From an uncultured SAR86 cluster bacterium (lineage in GTDB: Bacteria; Pseudomonadota; Gammaproteobacteria; Magnimaribacterales; Magnimaribacteraceae): a stretch of DNA of 34,712 bases. Below, piece by piece: positions 16,679 to 23,989 of the stretch (the first letter of the stretch is position 1; each line of letters opens with the position of its first letter). The DNA is taken from contig CACLEZ010000014.1 of NCBI GenBank assembly GCA_902606175.1, forward strand, positions 1 through 34,712, in the 5' to 3' direction. The translations under genes and the position numbers were made by a program. Below the pieces are notes generated by a model that had not been told where the DNA came from, did no database searches, and worked only from the letters and a program-made list of their open reading frames with translations.

Positions 16679-17467
16679 TTATTTTTTAAAATTTGGTTTA
16701 CGCTTCTCTAAGAAAGCACCTATCCCTTCTTTGGCATCATCTTTTAATAAATTTTCTACCATAACTTTTGAAGTGAAGTGATAAGCTTCAGCTAAGTCAT
16801 AATCAGATTGAGTATAAAAAGCACTTTTACCCGTTGATACAGCAACTGAAGATTTATTAGCAATTTTGGATGCTATATCGATAGTTTCTTTTTCCAACTC
16901 ATCGATTGCATAAAAATTATTTATCAATCCTATTTCTTTCGCTTTTTTTGAGTCAATAAAGTCACCAGTAAGCAACATTTCCATAGCATGCTTATTTTTA
17001 ACTGCTCTGGTTAAAGCTACCATAGGTGTAGAACAAAAAAGTCCCAAGTTAACTCCTGGTGTTGCAAATTTAGCTGAGCTTGAAGCATAAGCAAGATCAC
17101 AAGTTGCAACCAACTGACATCCGGCTGCTGTAGCAATACCAGATATTTGTGCTATGACAGGTTTTGGACAATTGACTATAAGTTGCATTAAAGATGAGCA
17201 TTGATCAAATAATTGTTTGAAGTAAGGTTCACCATATTCAATCTGCTCTCTAGCATCGGTAATTTCCTTTAAATTATGTCCTGAACTGAAGATGCCTCCT
17301 TTAGCAGCTAAGATAATGATTTTTATTGATTCATCAATTGAAGCCTTTTTTATTGTCTCCATTAGCCTACTCATCATATCTTCCGATAAAGCATTTCCAC
17401 TCTTTTGATCATCCATGACTAGTCGAAGAATGCCTTCTCTTGGTATATCACTAATGAGTATATTCAT
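16679..17467 (-). CDS. ECHDC3-type crotonase lacking hydratase glutamates
   Basis: A 262-residue crotonase-fold protein. FSSGHNLKEI (60-69) and ISGIATAAGCQLVATCDLAYAS (108-129) form the CoA pocket and oxyanion hole, and FATPGVNLGLFCSTP (134-148) is nearly diagnostic of the ECHDC3 branch. Where hydratases have two catalytic glutamates, this protein has Gln118 and Gly138, so plain hydration is unlikely. Possible roles are binding an acyl-CoA or a different reaction such as thioester cleavage or isomerisation. AAAGGA lies 8-9 nt before the ATG. It follows the CoA-binding protein gene by 36 nt, which supports an acyl-CoA theme. Confidence 0.9.
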   Translation of the reverse strand: MNILISDIPREGILRLVMDDQKSGNALSEDMMSRLMETIKKASIDESIKIIILAAKGGIFSSGHNLKEITDAREQIEYGEPYFKQLFDQCSSLMQLIVNCPKPVIAQISGIATAAGCQLVATCDLAYASSSAKFATPGVNLGLFCSTPMVALTRAVKNKHAMEMLLTGDFIDSKKAKEIGLINNFYAIDELEKETIDIASKIANKSSVAVSTGKSAFYTQSDYDLAEAYHFTSKVMVENLLKDDAKEGIGAFLEKRKPNFKK

Positions 17468-17503
17468 TTCATTTTCCTTTATCTTCGATCCTAAAAAAAT
17501 TGA

Positions 17504-17920
17504 TTATTTTTGTAATTCGATTTTGGGACATCTATTCATAACAACTTTGAGGCCCTTGCTTTTTGCCATTTCGGAAGCCTCCTCATCGATGATACCCAAC
17601 TGAGTCCATATTACTTTTGAACCTATATTAACCGCCTCTTTGGTAATGGCTAGAACCTCTTCGCGCTTTCTGAAGATTTCTACCATATCTATGGGCACAT
17701 CTATGGAATGAAGATCTCCGTAACAATATTGATCTAAAATTCTATTCCCTTTTTCGTTAGGATTTACAGGATATACCTCATAGTTATTTTCCAATAAGAA
17801 TTTCATAACCTTGTAACTATCTTTTTCTGGATTAGAACTAGCTCCGACAAGAGCTATATTCTTAACCTCTCTTAAAATTTGGTTAATGTAATTATCAGAG
17901 TGAAAAAACTGTTCTTCCAT
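17504..17920 (-). CDS. CoA-binding protein (YccU-like)
   Basis: A 138-residue Rossmann-like protein. NIALVGASSNPEKDSYKVMKF gives the glycine loop near residue 20-40, VYPVNPNEKGN follows the next strand, then VDMVEIFRKREEV-type and KVIWTQLGIIDEEA segments. It ends in VVMNRCPKIE, a hallmark of the short YccU family and of the CoA-binding domain of acyl-CoA synthetases. It probably binds CoA; the cellular task of the stand-alone protein is not known. No Shine-Dalgarno sequence is visible, and the gene starts 11 nt after the GST-like gene, so coupled translation is likely. Confidence 0.88.
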   Translation of the reverse strand: MEEQFFHSDNYINQILREVKNIALVGASSNPEKDSYKVMKFLLENNYEVYPVNPNEKGNRILDQYCYGDLHSIDVPIDMVEIFRKREEVLAITKEAVNIGSKVIWTQLGIIDEEASEMAKSKGLKVVMNRCPKIELQK

Positions 17921-17931
17921 GTCTAAAGAAA

Positions 17932-18747
17932 CTAAATAGGATCACCACCTAGAATGGCAGGTGTCTCGCAGTAAGTCTTAAGAATATATCTCTGGTGAGC
18001 TTCCATTAATGGCGAGATAACATCAGCAAAATCTGGTATTTTAGAAATAGCTTCAAAGCCAGATAACATCCCCTGATTTTGTCTTGTTTTGGGCATGATA
18101 TCTTCAGCCGCAGGTACCATACACATGCTCATGGTTGCCCAATATATATCCACTGCAGAAAGTTTGTTGCCTATCAGGTACTGTGAACCGAGTTTTTTTT
18201 GAGATTCTAATTTTTTATTAATAACTTTTAGGGCATCTACAATTTTTGCAGGGGCTGATGAGCTAGCTGCTTCACTATAACCATATTTTCTTCCTAAAGG
18301 ACCATCATTCAAAATCCTCATATTCCAAACAAGTCCATCCTCTGCAAGTATAATAGCGCACAGGCCATACATTTCTGCTCTCAGTTCAAAACTTTCAGGG
18401 ATAATCGAAGGACTTTCTGATGATCCAATTTGCTCAGCAAGAGCGAGTTGTTCTATCCACACATTCCTGGGTCTTTCTTCATCGTGGAGCATAGTAGGTA
18501 AGCTTTTTTGCTTTGTTAATTTATAAAGATTTGATTGTCTGTCTTCTCCAGTCTCTTTATCTGTACCCATTAAAGGATGCAAAACTCGTGTTATGTGTAT
18601 CATTTTTACATAGCAAATATTCTTAAGCGCTTCGGCATAAAGAGCCTGAACACCAGGTACAAAAGTTATCCGAGTACCAGTCTTCATTTCAATGGCCTCT
18701 TCTAGAGATATAAAAGTTGGATTTTGTGAATCTTCTTTATTGTTCAT
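17932..18747 (-). CDS. Divergent glutathione S-transferase-like protein
   Basis: A 271-residue protein with the helical GST C-terminal domain best preserved: YLIGNKLSAVDIYWATMS (190-207) is the N-capping box and hydrophobic staple region. The N-terminal half keeps a cis-Pro-like KSLPTMLHDE (81-90) and a helix start RNVWIEQLALAEQI (94-107), but lacks a clear Cys/Ser/Tyr catalytic motif and the usual Glu-Ser pair, so enzymatic conjugation is uncertain. AAGGA lies 6 nt before the ATG. It follows the class III aminotransferase by 52 nt and precedes the CoA-binding gene. It may be a binding or non-catalytic GST homologue. Confidence 0.75.
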   Translation of the reverse strand: MNNKEDSQNPTFISLEEAIEMKTGTRITFVPGVQALYAEALKNICYVKMIHITRVLHPLMGTDKETGEDRQSNLYKLTKQKSLPTMLHDEERPRNVWIEQLALAEQIGSSESPSIIPESFELRAEMYGLCAIILAEDGLVWNMRILNDGPLGRKYGYSEAASSSAPAKIVDALKVINKKLESQKKLGSQYLIGNKLSAVDIYWATMSMCMVPAAEDIMPKTRQNQGMLSGFEAISKIPDFADVISPLMEAHQRYILKTYCETPAILGGDPI

Positions 18748-18799
18748 TAATTTTCCTTATGTCTTAAAGTGTCAATCTACCCTCTAAATCAATTACTTC

Positions 18800-20170
18800 T
18801 CAAATATATCCGTCTGCCCTCAGGTCCTCAAAGGTGTTTTTAAATGCAGAAATAACTTGATCTACTACTTCTGGAGTATGGGCGTAGGATAGGAATGCTA
18901 AATGAATACCAGGAACAATAACATTATGACCTAAAAGATGGAGGTAAAATTCATTTTCTAAATGATAGTGACGTCTTTCTATATCTCTGGATGATTTAAT
19001 ATCATTATCACCAAAAATTAAATGCATCATAGATCCAGCATTCATCAACTTTGCAGGTATATTAGATTTTGAGCAAAATCCATTGATTTCTTTAGATAGA
19101 CGATCGCCCTGTTCATGCAAATAAGGATAAATATGTTCTTTATTTTCTTTTAAATACTCCAAGGCACCTATACCTCCAGCCATAGTGAGAGGATTGCCAC
19201 TAAATGTACCACCGGCAAATATTGCGGGAGTATCTTCAGCTCCAGAAAAACTATTCATAATTTTTTTAGGTCCTGCAACAACACCAATCGGCATTCCTCC
19301 ACCCACAGCTTTGCCATATGTAATCACATCGGGTTTTATGCTGTAGTATTCTTGACATCCTCCATACTCTATTCGAAAACCTGTTATGACTTCATCAAAC
19401 ATTAAAAGAACATCACACTCAGTACAAACATCTCTTAAACCTTCTAAAAATTCTTGGCTATCCAGTCTGGGATTAGAGCTCTGAACTGGCTCAATAACAA
19501 CCATAGCCAGATCATTTTTATATTTCCGAATTAACTCATAGGCATTTTTATCTCTATACGGAAGCATCATCATTAAATTTTGAGAAACTTCATTTGGAAT
19601 TCCTGATCCAAGAGTAAGGCTTGTGGGGGTTGATCTTTCACTTTTTGAGTCAGCTCTTAATAAAGCATAATCATGAATGCCATGATAAGAACCATCAAAT
19701 AAAGCAATTACCTTCTTACCGGTTACTGCTCTAGCTGCACGAAAAGCAAACATAGTTGCTTCGCTACCTGAATTGCAGAACATTACTTCATCTACGGAAG
19801 GTGAAGATTCTTTTATCAATTCAGCTAAGTGGGCTTGTCCATGTCCAGGAATTCCATAATGCCATCCTTTCTTGATTTGAGTAGCAAGCGCATCTTCAAT
19901 AGGTTTAGGTTTGTTGCCAAGAACATTAGGACCAAATCCACCAGTTAAATCTATATAACGATTTCCATCAAGATCAGTTAAATAAGGTCCCTCGGCTGAA
20001 TCAATATAAATTGGGTGAGGTAAATCTACAGTCTGAACAACTTCTTGTGCTAAAGCTGCCTGGCCCCTTATAGCAAGGGCTTCGCACTTTGTTGTTCTAT
20101 TTATTAATTTTGTTCTAACTGCATCAGATTTTGTTCCCAGTTTGAAGGCCTCTTGGTTAGTAGATTTCAT
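18800..20170 (-). CDS. Class III PLP aminotransferase (GSAM/omega-transaminase-like)
   Basis: A 456-residue fold-type I PLP enzyme with a roughly 50-residue N-terminal extension relative to HemL. CNSGSEATM (132-140) binds the phosphate, FDGSYHG (158-164) stacks on PLP, Asp259 in FDEVITGFR (258-266) holds the pyridine nitrogen, and Lys287 in TYGKAVGGG is the Schiff-base lysine. GGTFSGNPLTMAG (320-332) is canonical. It is thus a standard member, unlike the divergent one at 4058-5278. A HemL role is possible but the extension and the C1 neighbours favour an amine or amino-acid catabolic substrate; this is inference. GGAGAGG precedes the ATG. The 102-nt gap upstream holds a palindrome that may be an operator. 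Confidence 0.92.
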   Translation of the reverse strand: MKSTNQEAFKLGTKSDAVRTKLINRTTKCEALAIRGQAALAQEVVQTVDLPHPIYIDSAEGPYLTDLDGNRYIDLTGGFGPNVLGNKPKPIEDALATQIKKGWHYGIPGHGQAHLAELIKESSPSVDEVMFCNSGSEATMFAFRAARAVTGKKVIALFDGSYHGIHDYALLRADSKSERSTPTSLTLGSGIPNEVSQNLMMMLPYRDKNAYELIRKYKNDLAMVVIEPVQSSNPRLDSQEFLEGLRDVCTECDVLLMFDEVITGFRIEYGGCQEYYSIKPDVITYGKAVGGGMPIGVVAGPKKIMNSFSGAEDTPAIFAGGTFSGNPLTMAGGIGALEYLKENKEHIYPYLHEQGDRLSKEINGFCSKSNIPAKLMNAGSMMHLIFGDNDIKSSRDIERRHYHLENEFYLHLLGHNVIVPGIHLAFLSYAHTPEVVDQVISAFKNTFEDLRADGYI

Positions 20171-20192
20171 TTTACCTCTCCGTATTTACTGC

Positions 20193-20208
20193 TTTAGGTT
20201 AACCTTAA
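20193..20208. promoter_or_regulatory. Palindrome upstream of the aminotransferase, possible operator
   Basis: AGGTTAACCT at 20196-20205 is a perfect 10-bp palindrome, with two further matching pairs outside one mismatch. It lies 23-38 nt before the aminotransferase ATG, a spacing compatible with a repressor site near a promoter. No matching regulator gene is in the window and no convincing -10/-35 pair was seen next to it, so chance remains possible. Confidence 0.25.
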
Positions 20209-20273
20209 ATTAAAAATGTCTGGTCATCAATTAATTGTATCTTCATGTACAGAAGAACATTGTGAAACAGAAA

Positions 20274-21134
20274 TTATTTGAAATTTGATATGACTTTAGC
20301 AGATCCTTTTTCGCAGTTTGGACCCATCAAATGGACTCCATCTATGCAAGGAAGAGACATAATCTTTTCAATTAATTCTATACAAATCTCTTCGCCTGTC
20401 TCCTCAGGATTATCACTACATTCTAATTTATTAAGAATCTCATCAGAAATATTTATCCCCCAGAGATTCTTCCTCATCCAATCTGCCTGTTTTGCAGATT
20501 TTAGTGGCCCCATTCCTATCAATACCTTGCAATCATTGAATATGCCTTGATCATTTAATTTTTCTGAATATTGCTTTATAACATCAAAATCAAAGCAGTA
20601 TTGAGTTTGAATAAAGCTTGCTCCTTGTTTCATCTTTGCAGTCAACGAATTAATTGCTTCTGGATTTGATAACTGCACATATAAGTCGTCTGCAGCACCT
20701 GAATATAATGGTAAAGGGCTTTTGATTTCTGTACCGTCAGTCAAAGATCCTTCAGATATAGTCTTACAGAGCTGGATCAAACCGTTACTGTTTAATTCAT
20801 TAACAGCTATTGGTCCATCATCATCTGGCTGGTCTCCACTAAGACAAAGAACTTTATCAATTTGAACTGATAATGCACCTAAAAGTTCCGACTCTAAAGC
20901 TACCCTATTTCTATCTCTACCTGTTAATTGCAAGATAACATCCAAACCACTCTTCTTAATTTCTGATGCTACCAGTAAACTATTTAAGCGAGTTTTACAA
21001 TTTGGTGAATCTGTTACATTAACAGCATCAGCAAGACCCAATAGAGCTTCAATTTTTTTCGAACTTCCAGAAAGATCTGTACTTACATCGGGTGTTGTTT
21101 CTGTAGTGAATAAAAAATCCTTTTTTTCTAACAT
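20274..21134 (-). CDS. MetF-like methylenetetrahydrofolate reductase
   Basis: A 286-residue TIM-barrel flavoprotein of the MTHFR family (E. coli MetF is 296). Glu12 in FTTETTPD corresponds to the catalytic glutamate, LTGRDRNRVAL (70-80) and CLSGDQPDDDG (97-107, with Asp101 near the flavin) are clear family motifs, and GASFIQTQYCFD and GVHLMGPNCEKG give the folate and barrel-closing segments. It would interconvert 5,10-methylene-THF and 5-methyl-THF. Its ATG shares one base with the TAA of the GcvT-like gene (TAATG), so the two are almost surely co-translated. This pairing suggests handling of methyl-THF made by the neighbour. It may be a specialised second MetF; that cannot be checked here. 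Confidence 0.88.
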   Translation of the reverse strand: MLEKKDFLFTTETTPDVSTDLSGSSKKIEALLGLADAVNVTDSPNCKTRLNSLLVASEIKKSGLDVILQLTGRDRNRVALESELLGALSVQIDKVLCLSGDQPDDDGPIAVNELNSNGLIQLCKTISEGSLTDGTEIKSPLPLYSGAADDLYVQLSNPEAINSLTAKMKQGASFIQTQYCFDFDVIKQYSEKLNDQGIFNDCKVLIGMGPLKSAKQADWMRKNLWGINISDEILNKLECSDNPEETGEEICIELIEKIMSLPCIDGVHLMGPNCEKGSAKVISNFK

Positions 21135-22249
21135 TACCTTACCAATAGCTTTTCTTTGTCATAGAGCGGAAGGTCAACTACTTTAGCATCGAACTGACCA
21201 GATGAAGTTACGACTTTCACTTTGTGTTCAGAAGGTTTTGTTTCATTTAGCCGTATCAAACCGACTCCAGATTCTAAATAGGGAGACCAAGCGCCAGCGC
21301 TGACAAAACCAATCTCTTTTCCTGATTCTACCAGTTTATCTCCTCTAGTTAATGTAGCCTCACCACAAAGCAAGCCTTTTAACCTTAAAGATTTATGATT
21401 TGTTTCCATTAATGCCTTTCGGCCAATAAAATCAAATTTTTCTAGATGGACTAAACGATCAAGACCTAATTCGAAAGGATTGAGTGATTGATCTATATCT
21501 GTACCATAATCAAGAATACCAGCCTCTATTCTTCTTATGTGCATAGAAGAGACATCTGAGGGCATCAATCCAGCAGGTAATCCTTTCTCGAGTAAAAAGT
21601 TCCATAGTTTTACACCGTCAAAATCTGAATTCTTCGAATATATTTCAAAACCTCTTTCGCCAGTCCATCCAGAACGAGAGATGTAGAAAGAATTACCATT
21701 TATATCTACTTCGGCTACTCCATAATAAGGAAAATCATCTATGGATATATCACAAACTGCCTCTAGAACATCTAGGGATGTGGGTCCTTGAATTTGCAAG
21801 ACCCAAGAATCAAAATCTTCTATGGATGCATCAAAATTACCCAATAGAGCTTGGGCCCAATTCAAAAAGTCTCCGTTTGCCTGAACATAAATAAATTCCT
21901 CTTCATTGGGCCTCATCAAGACACCATCCATCATGATGCCTCCACTGTGATTACAAGCAATAGCATAGCCAGCTTTTCCTACTGCTATCTTACTGACATC
22001 TCTAGTAAACAACATATTAAGAAATTCAATACTTTCTTTACCGGTAATTTTTAAAGGTGTTTCAGGTACATCATATAAGCAACATTTTGAGCGCATATGT
22101 TCGTAATGCTCTATTTCGTTATTTCCTGAATTTATTGGATAGAGTCTATTATTGTAGAGACCATACAAAGTATCTTCTCTATTATTACATTCAAAAAAAG
22201 GTGATTTTTTAAATCTGTGATCCGAAACAGGTAAGTAAGATATCCCCAT
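21134..22249 (-). CDS. GcvT/DmdA-family tetrahydrofolate-dependent methyltransferase
   Basis: A 371-residue folate-binding protein of the glycine-cleavage T-protein fold. An N-terminal SPFFE segment (16-20) and LYNNRLYP (31-38) resemble DmdA-type proteins. Key parts are GGIMMDGVL (103-111, Asp108 aligned with the T-protein catalytic aspartate), IQGPTSLDVLE (153-163), SRSGWTGERGFEIY (191-204), RIEAGILDYGTDID (240-253) and DFIGRKAL (273-280). Members move a methyl or methylene group from an amine, sulfonium or aryl ether to THF; DMSP demethylase is one example. The substrate cannot be assigned. AAGGGG lies just before the ATG. Overlap with the MetF-like gene ties it to C1 transfer. Confidence 0.85.
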   Translation of the reverse strand: MGISYLPVSDHRFKKSPFFECNNREDTLYGLYNNRLYPINSGNNEIEHYEHMRSKCCLYDVPETPLKITGKESIEFLNMLFTRDVSKIAVGKAGYAIACNHSGGIMMDGVLMRPNEEEFIYVQANGDFLNWAQALLGNFDASIEDFDSWVLQIQGPTSLDVLEAVCDISIDDFPYYGVAEVDINGNSFYISRSGWTGERGFEIYSKNSDFDGVKLWNFLLEKGLPAGLMPSDVSSMHIRRIEAGILDYGTDIDQSLNPFELGLDRLVHLEKFDFIGRKALMETNHKSLRLKGLLCGEATLTRGDKLVESGKEIGFVSAGAWSPYLESGVGLIRLNETKPSEHKVKVVTSSGQFDAKVVDLPLYDKEKLLVR

Positions 22250-22322
22250 AATTCCCCTTATTGTTTTAAAGGTATATTTTACTAATCTTTAGTTAATGCA
22301 GATACTTTTTTAGCTTAATTTA

Positions 22323-22853
22323 TTAATTTACTATAAAACGACTTAGAACGAAGTTACCTTTTTCTTGAATTCCAGCTTCGCCAATTGGCCTTCTCACAGC
22401 ACTCGGTACATTTCCTACATAAAGTTGATAAGAACCAGGTTTTATAGGTACAAAACTAACGTGTGCTGAACCAATCTCATCACATTCAATTGCATTAAAG
22501 CTTAAACCTTGTAAATGAATCTCAATATCTCCAACTGTTACGAGTCTAAGATGTGAATTTCTTAGTAAATCAGACATTTCAATTCGCCATCCAGTAAGGT
22601 CGTCTTTAACATCGGGACAATTGATATTTAATCTGTAGTATTTTCCCGTATTTAATGAAATTTCAAATGGCTCAAGAATAGGCATGCCATCTTTAGATGT
22701 TGTTATTGTCAAATCTTTGGGAGTTGGTGGATATTGAGCAAGGTTTCCCATTGACTCTGTATATGTTGCATTTTGAAAGAGCAATAATATTAGAATCTTT
22801 ATTATGTGATTACTAGATTTTGTAATGATTCTAAAACTTGAAAGGTTTTTCAT
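22323..22853 (-). CDS. Small exported protein, cupredoxin-like appearance
   Basis: A 176-residue protein of unknown function. An N-terminal basic and hydrophobic stretch (about 12-30) looks like a signal peptide or anchor, so it probably works in the periplasm. The rest is beta-rich, with LNTGKYYRLNINCP (47-60), EIHLQGLSFNAIECDEIGSAHVSF and PIKPGSYQLYVGN (about 135-147); the last resembles the PGxYxxYC-type edge of cupredoxins. A clear Cys-His-Met copper site is not visible, so copper binding is unsupported. It overlaps the upstream methyltransferase by 4 nt (ATGA), so the two are co-translated. Confidence 0.65.
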   Translation of the reverse strand: MKNLSSFRIITKSSNHIIKILILLLFQNATYTESMGNLAQYPPTPKDLTITTSKDGMPILEPFEISLNTGKYYRLNINCPDVKDDLTGWRIEMSDLLRNSHLRLVTVGDIEIHLQGLSFNAIECDEIGSAHVSFVPIKPGSYQLYVGNVPSAVRRPIGEAGIQEKGNFVLSRFIVN

Positions 22854-23758
22854 AAGCGAGACTCCGCAACAATAAAATGTTCTAGCTTGAAAATTTTATT
22901 TTCAGGAAGAGCTCTTCCTACAGGTGAAAAATATAACGAGTTAAGGTCCTCTAAAGTCACATTTTCTTTCATCGAATAACCATTTTCTTCAAGTATACTT
23001 TCTATTTCTTCATCTCTATAAAACGATATCCAAGGCTCGCCAACTTTAGCTGATAAGGTTTGAATCAAATTAGCTTTTTTTGATGGATTTGGATAGCCCT
23101 TGCCAAAACAGGCTGAAGGATCTTTGTTCAGAAGTTCATCAACATAAGACATGAAGAAAATAGATCTAGCATCTTTAGTAATCAAAGAGAGTTCTTGGAT
23201 TGTTGAGATTACAGCCTCTTTGGTGATGTATTGCGAGACACCTTCAAGAGTAATGATTGTAGATTTGGTTTGATCGAATCCTGCAGTCAAAAGTTGTTCG
23301 CTTAAGGATTGATAGGAGAAATCTATATTTACGTAAGTGATATTTTCTAGATTTGGTAAATCTTTGGGTAACTTGGAGAGTTTTATATCCGATACCTCAG
23401 GTTGATCGACTTCAAAGATTTTCAATGATGGTGTGAGATTAAGTCGGTTAGCTCGAGAGTCATATCCTGCGCCGAGTATTACATATTGTTCTATTCCTTC
23501 TTTTGCACTCTTCTCTATCAAGTCATCTATAAATCGTGTACGTGATATTAGATGTTCATGAAAACCTGGAGCAAGTTTACTGGTCAACCAGACATTTAAC
23601 CTGTGTCCCATCAGTTTGATGACACCGGAACCTACAACAAACTTATCGGCATATGGATCATTTATAATCCTCTTTTTTGGACCTGCAATAGTTTCTATTA
23701 AACGTTGTTTAGCTACTCCCTGAGCAGTACCGTCTTTTGTAAAAATTGAGTTAGCCAT
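22850..23758 (-). CDS. SAM-dependent methyltransferase, TIGR00027/LCMT-like family
   Basis: A 302-residue class I methyltransferase. An N-terminal helical region with IINDPYADKFV (31-41) precedes the SAM motif VILGAGYDSRANRL (93-106), FEVDQP (115-120) for the ribose contact, and ITLEGVSQYI around 170. This is the TIGR00027 family related to leucine carboxyl methyltransferase, whose bacterial substrates are mostly unknown; some act on polyketide or small carboxylic acids. AGGAG lies 2-3 nt before ATATG, a slightly tight but good site. It overlaps the exported protein gene downstream, and a perfect TATAAT lies about 106 nt upstream. Confidence 0.9.
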   Translation of the reverse strand: MANSIFTKDGTAQGVAKQRLIETIAGPKKRIINDPYADKFVVGSGVIKLMGHRLNVWLTSKLAPGFHEHLISRTRFIDDLIEKSAKEGIEQYVILGAGYDSRANRLNLTPSLKIFEVDQPEVSDIKLSKLPKDLPNLENITYVNIDFSYQSLSEQLLTAGFDQTKSTIITLEGVSQYITKEAVISTIQELSLITKDARSIFFMSYVDELLNKDPSACFGKGYPNPSKKANLIQTLSAKVGEPWISFYRDEEIESILEENGYSMKENVTLEDLNSLYFSPVGRALPENKIFKLEHFIVAESRL

Positions 23759-23783
23759 ATCTCCTAGTTGATAGAAATCAATT

Positions 23784-23846
23784 TAATTTTTTGGTTCCCA
23801 ATGCAAAACTTCTTTTGTATAAGAATTATTTACTTCTAAATTCATA
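23784..23846 (-). other. 20-codon open frame in the methyltransferase leader
   Basis: An ATG-to-TAA frame of 20 residues (ending EVLHWEPKN) lies between a TATAAT element and the methyltransferase ATG. It lacks a Shine-Dalgarno sequence. It could be a short leader peptide, a remnant of a lost gene, or chance. I have no family match. Confidence 0.2.
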
Positions 23847-23863
23847 AAAATCAATTAAATGAA

Positions 23864-23869
23864 TTATAT
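23864..23869 (-). promoter_or_regulatory. TATAAT -10 element upstream of the methyltransferase
   Basis: A perfect -10 hexamer on the minus strand, preceded by no convincing -35 at 16-18 nt. Transcription would begin near 23857, giving a leader of about 100 nt before the methyltransferase ATG. The 230-nt gap between the FkbM gene and the methyltransferase otherwise shows only AT-rich sequence and the 20-codon frame. Confidence 0.35.
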
Positions 23870-23989
23870 CAAAAAGGTTTAGTATCCTTTGGATAATAAT
23901 TTAGCTAAAACTAACCTGATTTTGTTCCAAAAAGTGATAATAAAAGAAGGTTTGGAATTGATGACACAAGGTTATTTATCTGAAATGGA

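Noticed and set aside
18800-20170. Naming this aminotransferase HemL
   Set aside because: It has an N-terminal extension and no heme-synthesis neighbours; canonical motifs are shared by all class III enzymes.
21134-22249. Naming the GcvT-like protein DmdA (DMSP demethylase)
   Set aside because: Length and some N-terminal motifs fit, but I cannot separate DmdA from other GcvT-fold demethylases without a tree.
22323-22853. Calling the exported protein a copper cupredoxin
   Set aside because: The edge motif is suggestive but no convincing Cys-His-Met ligand set is visible.
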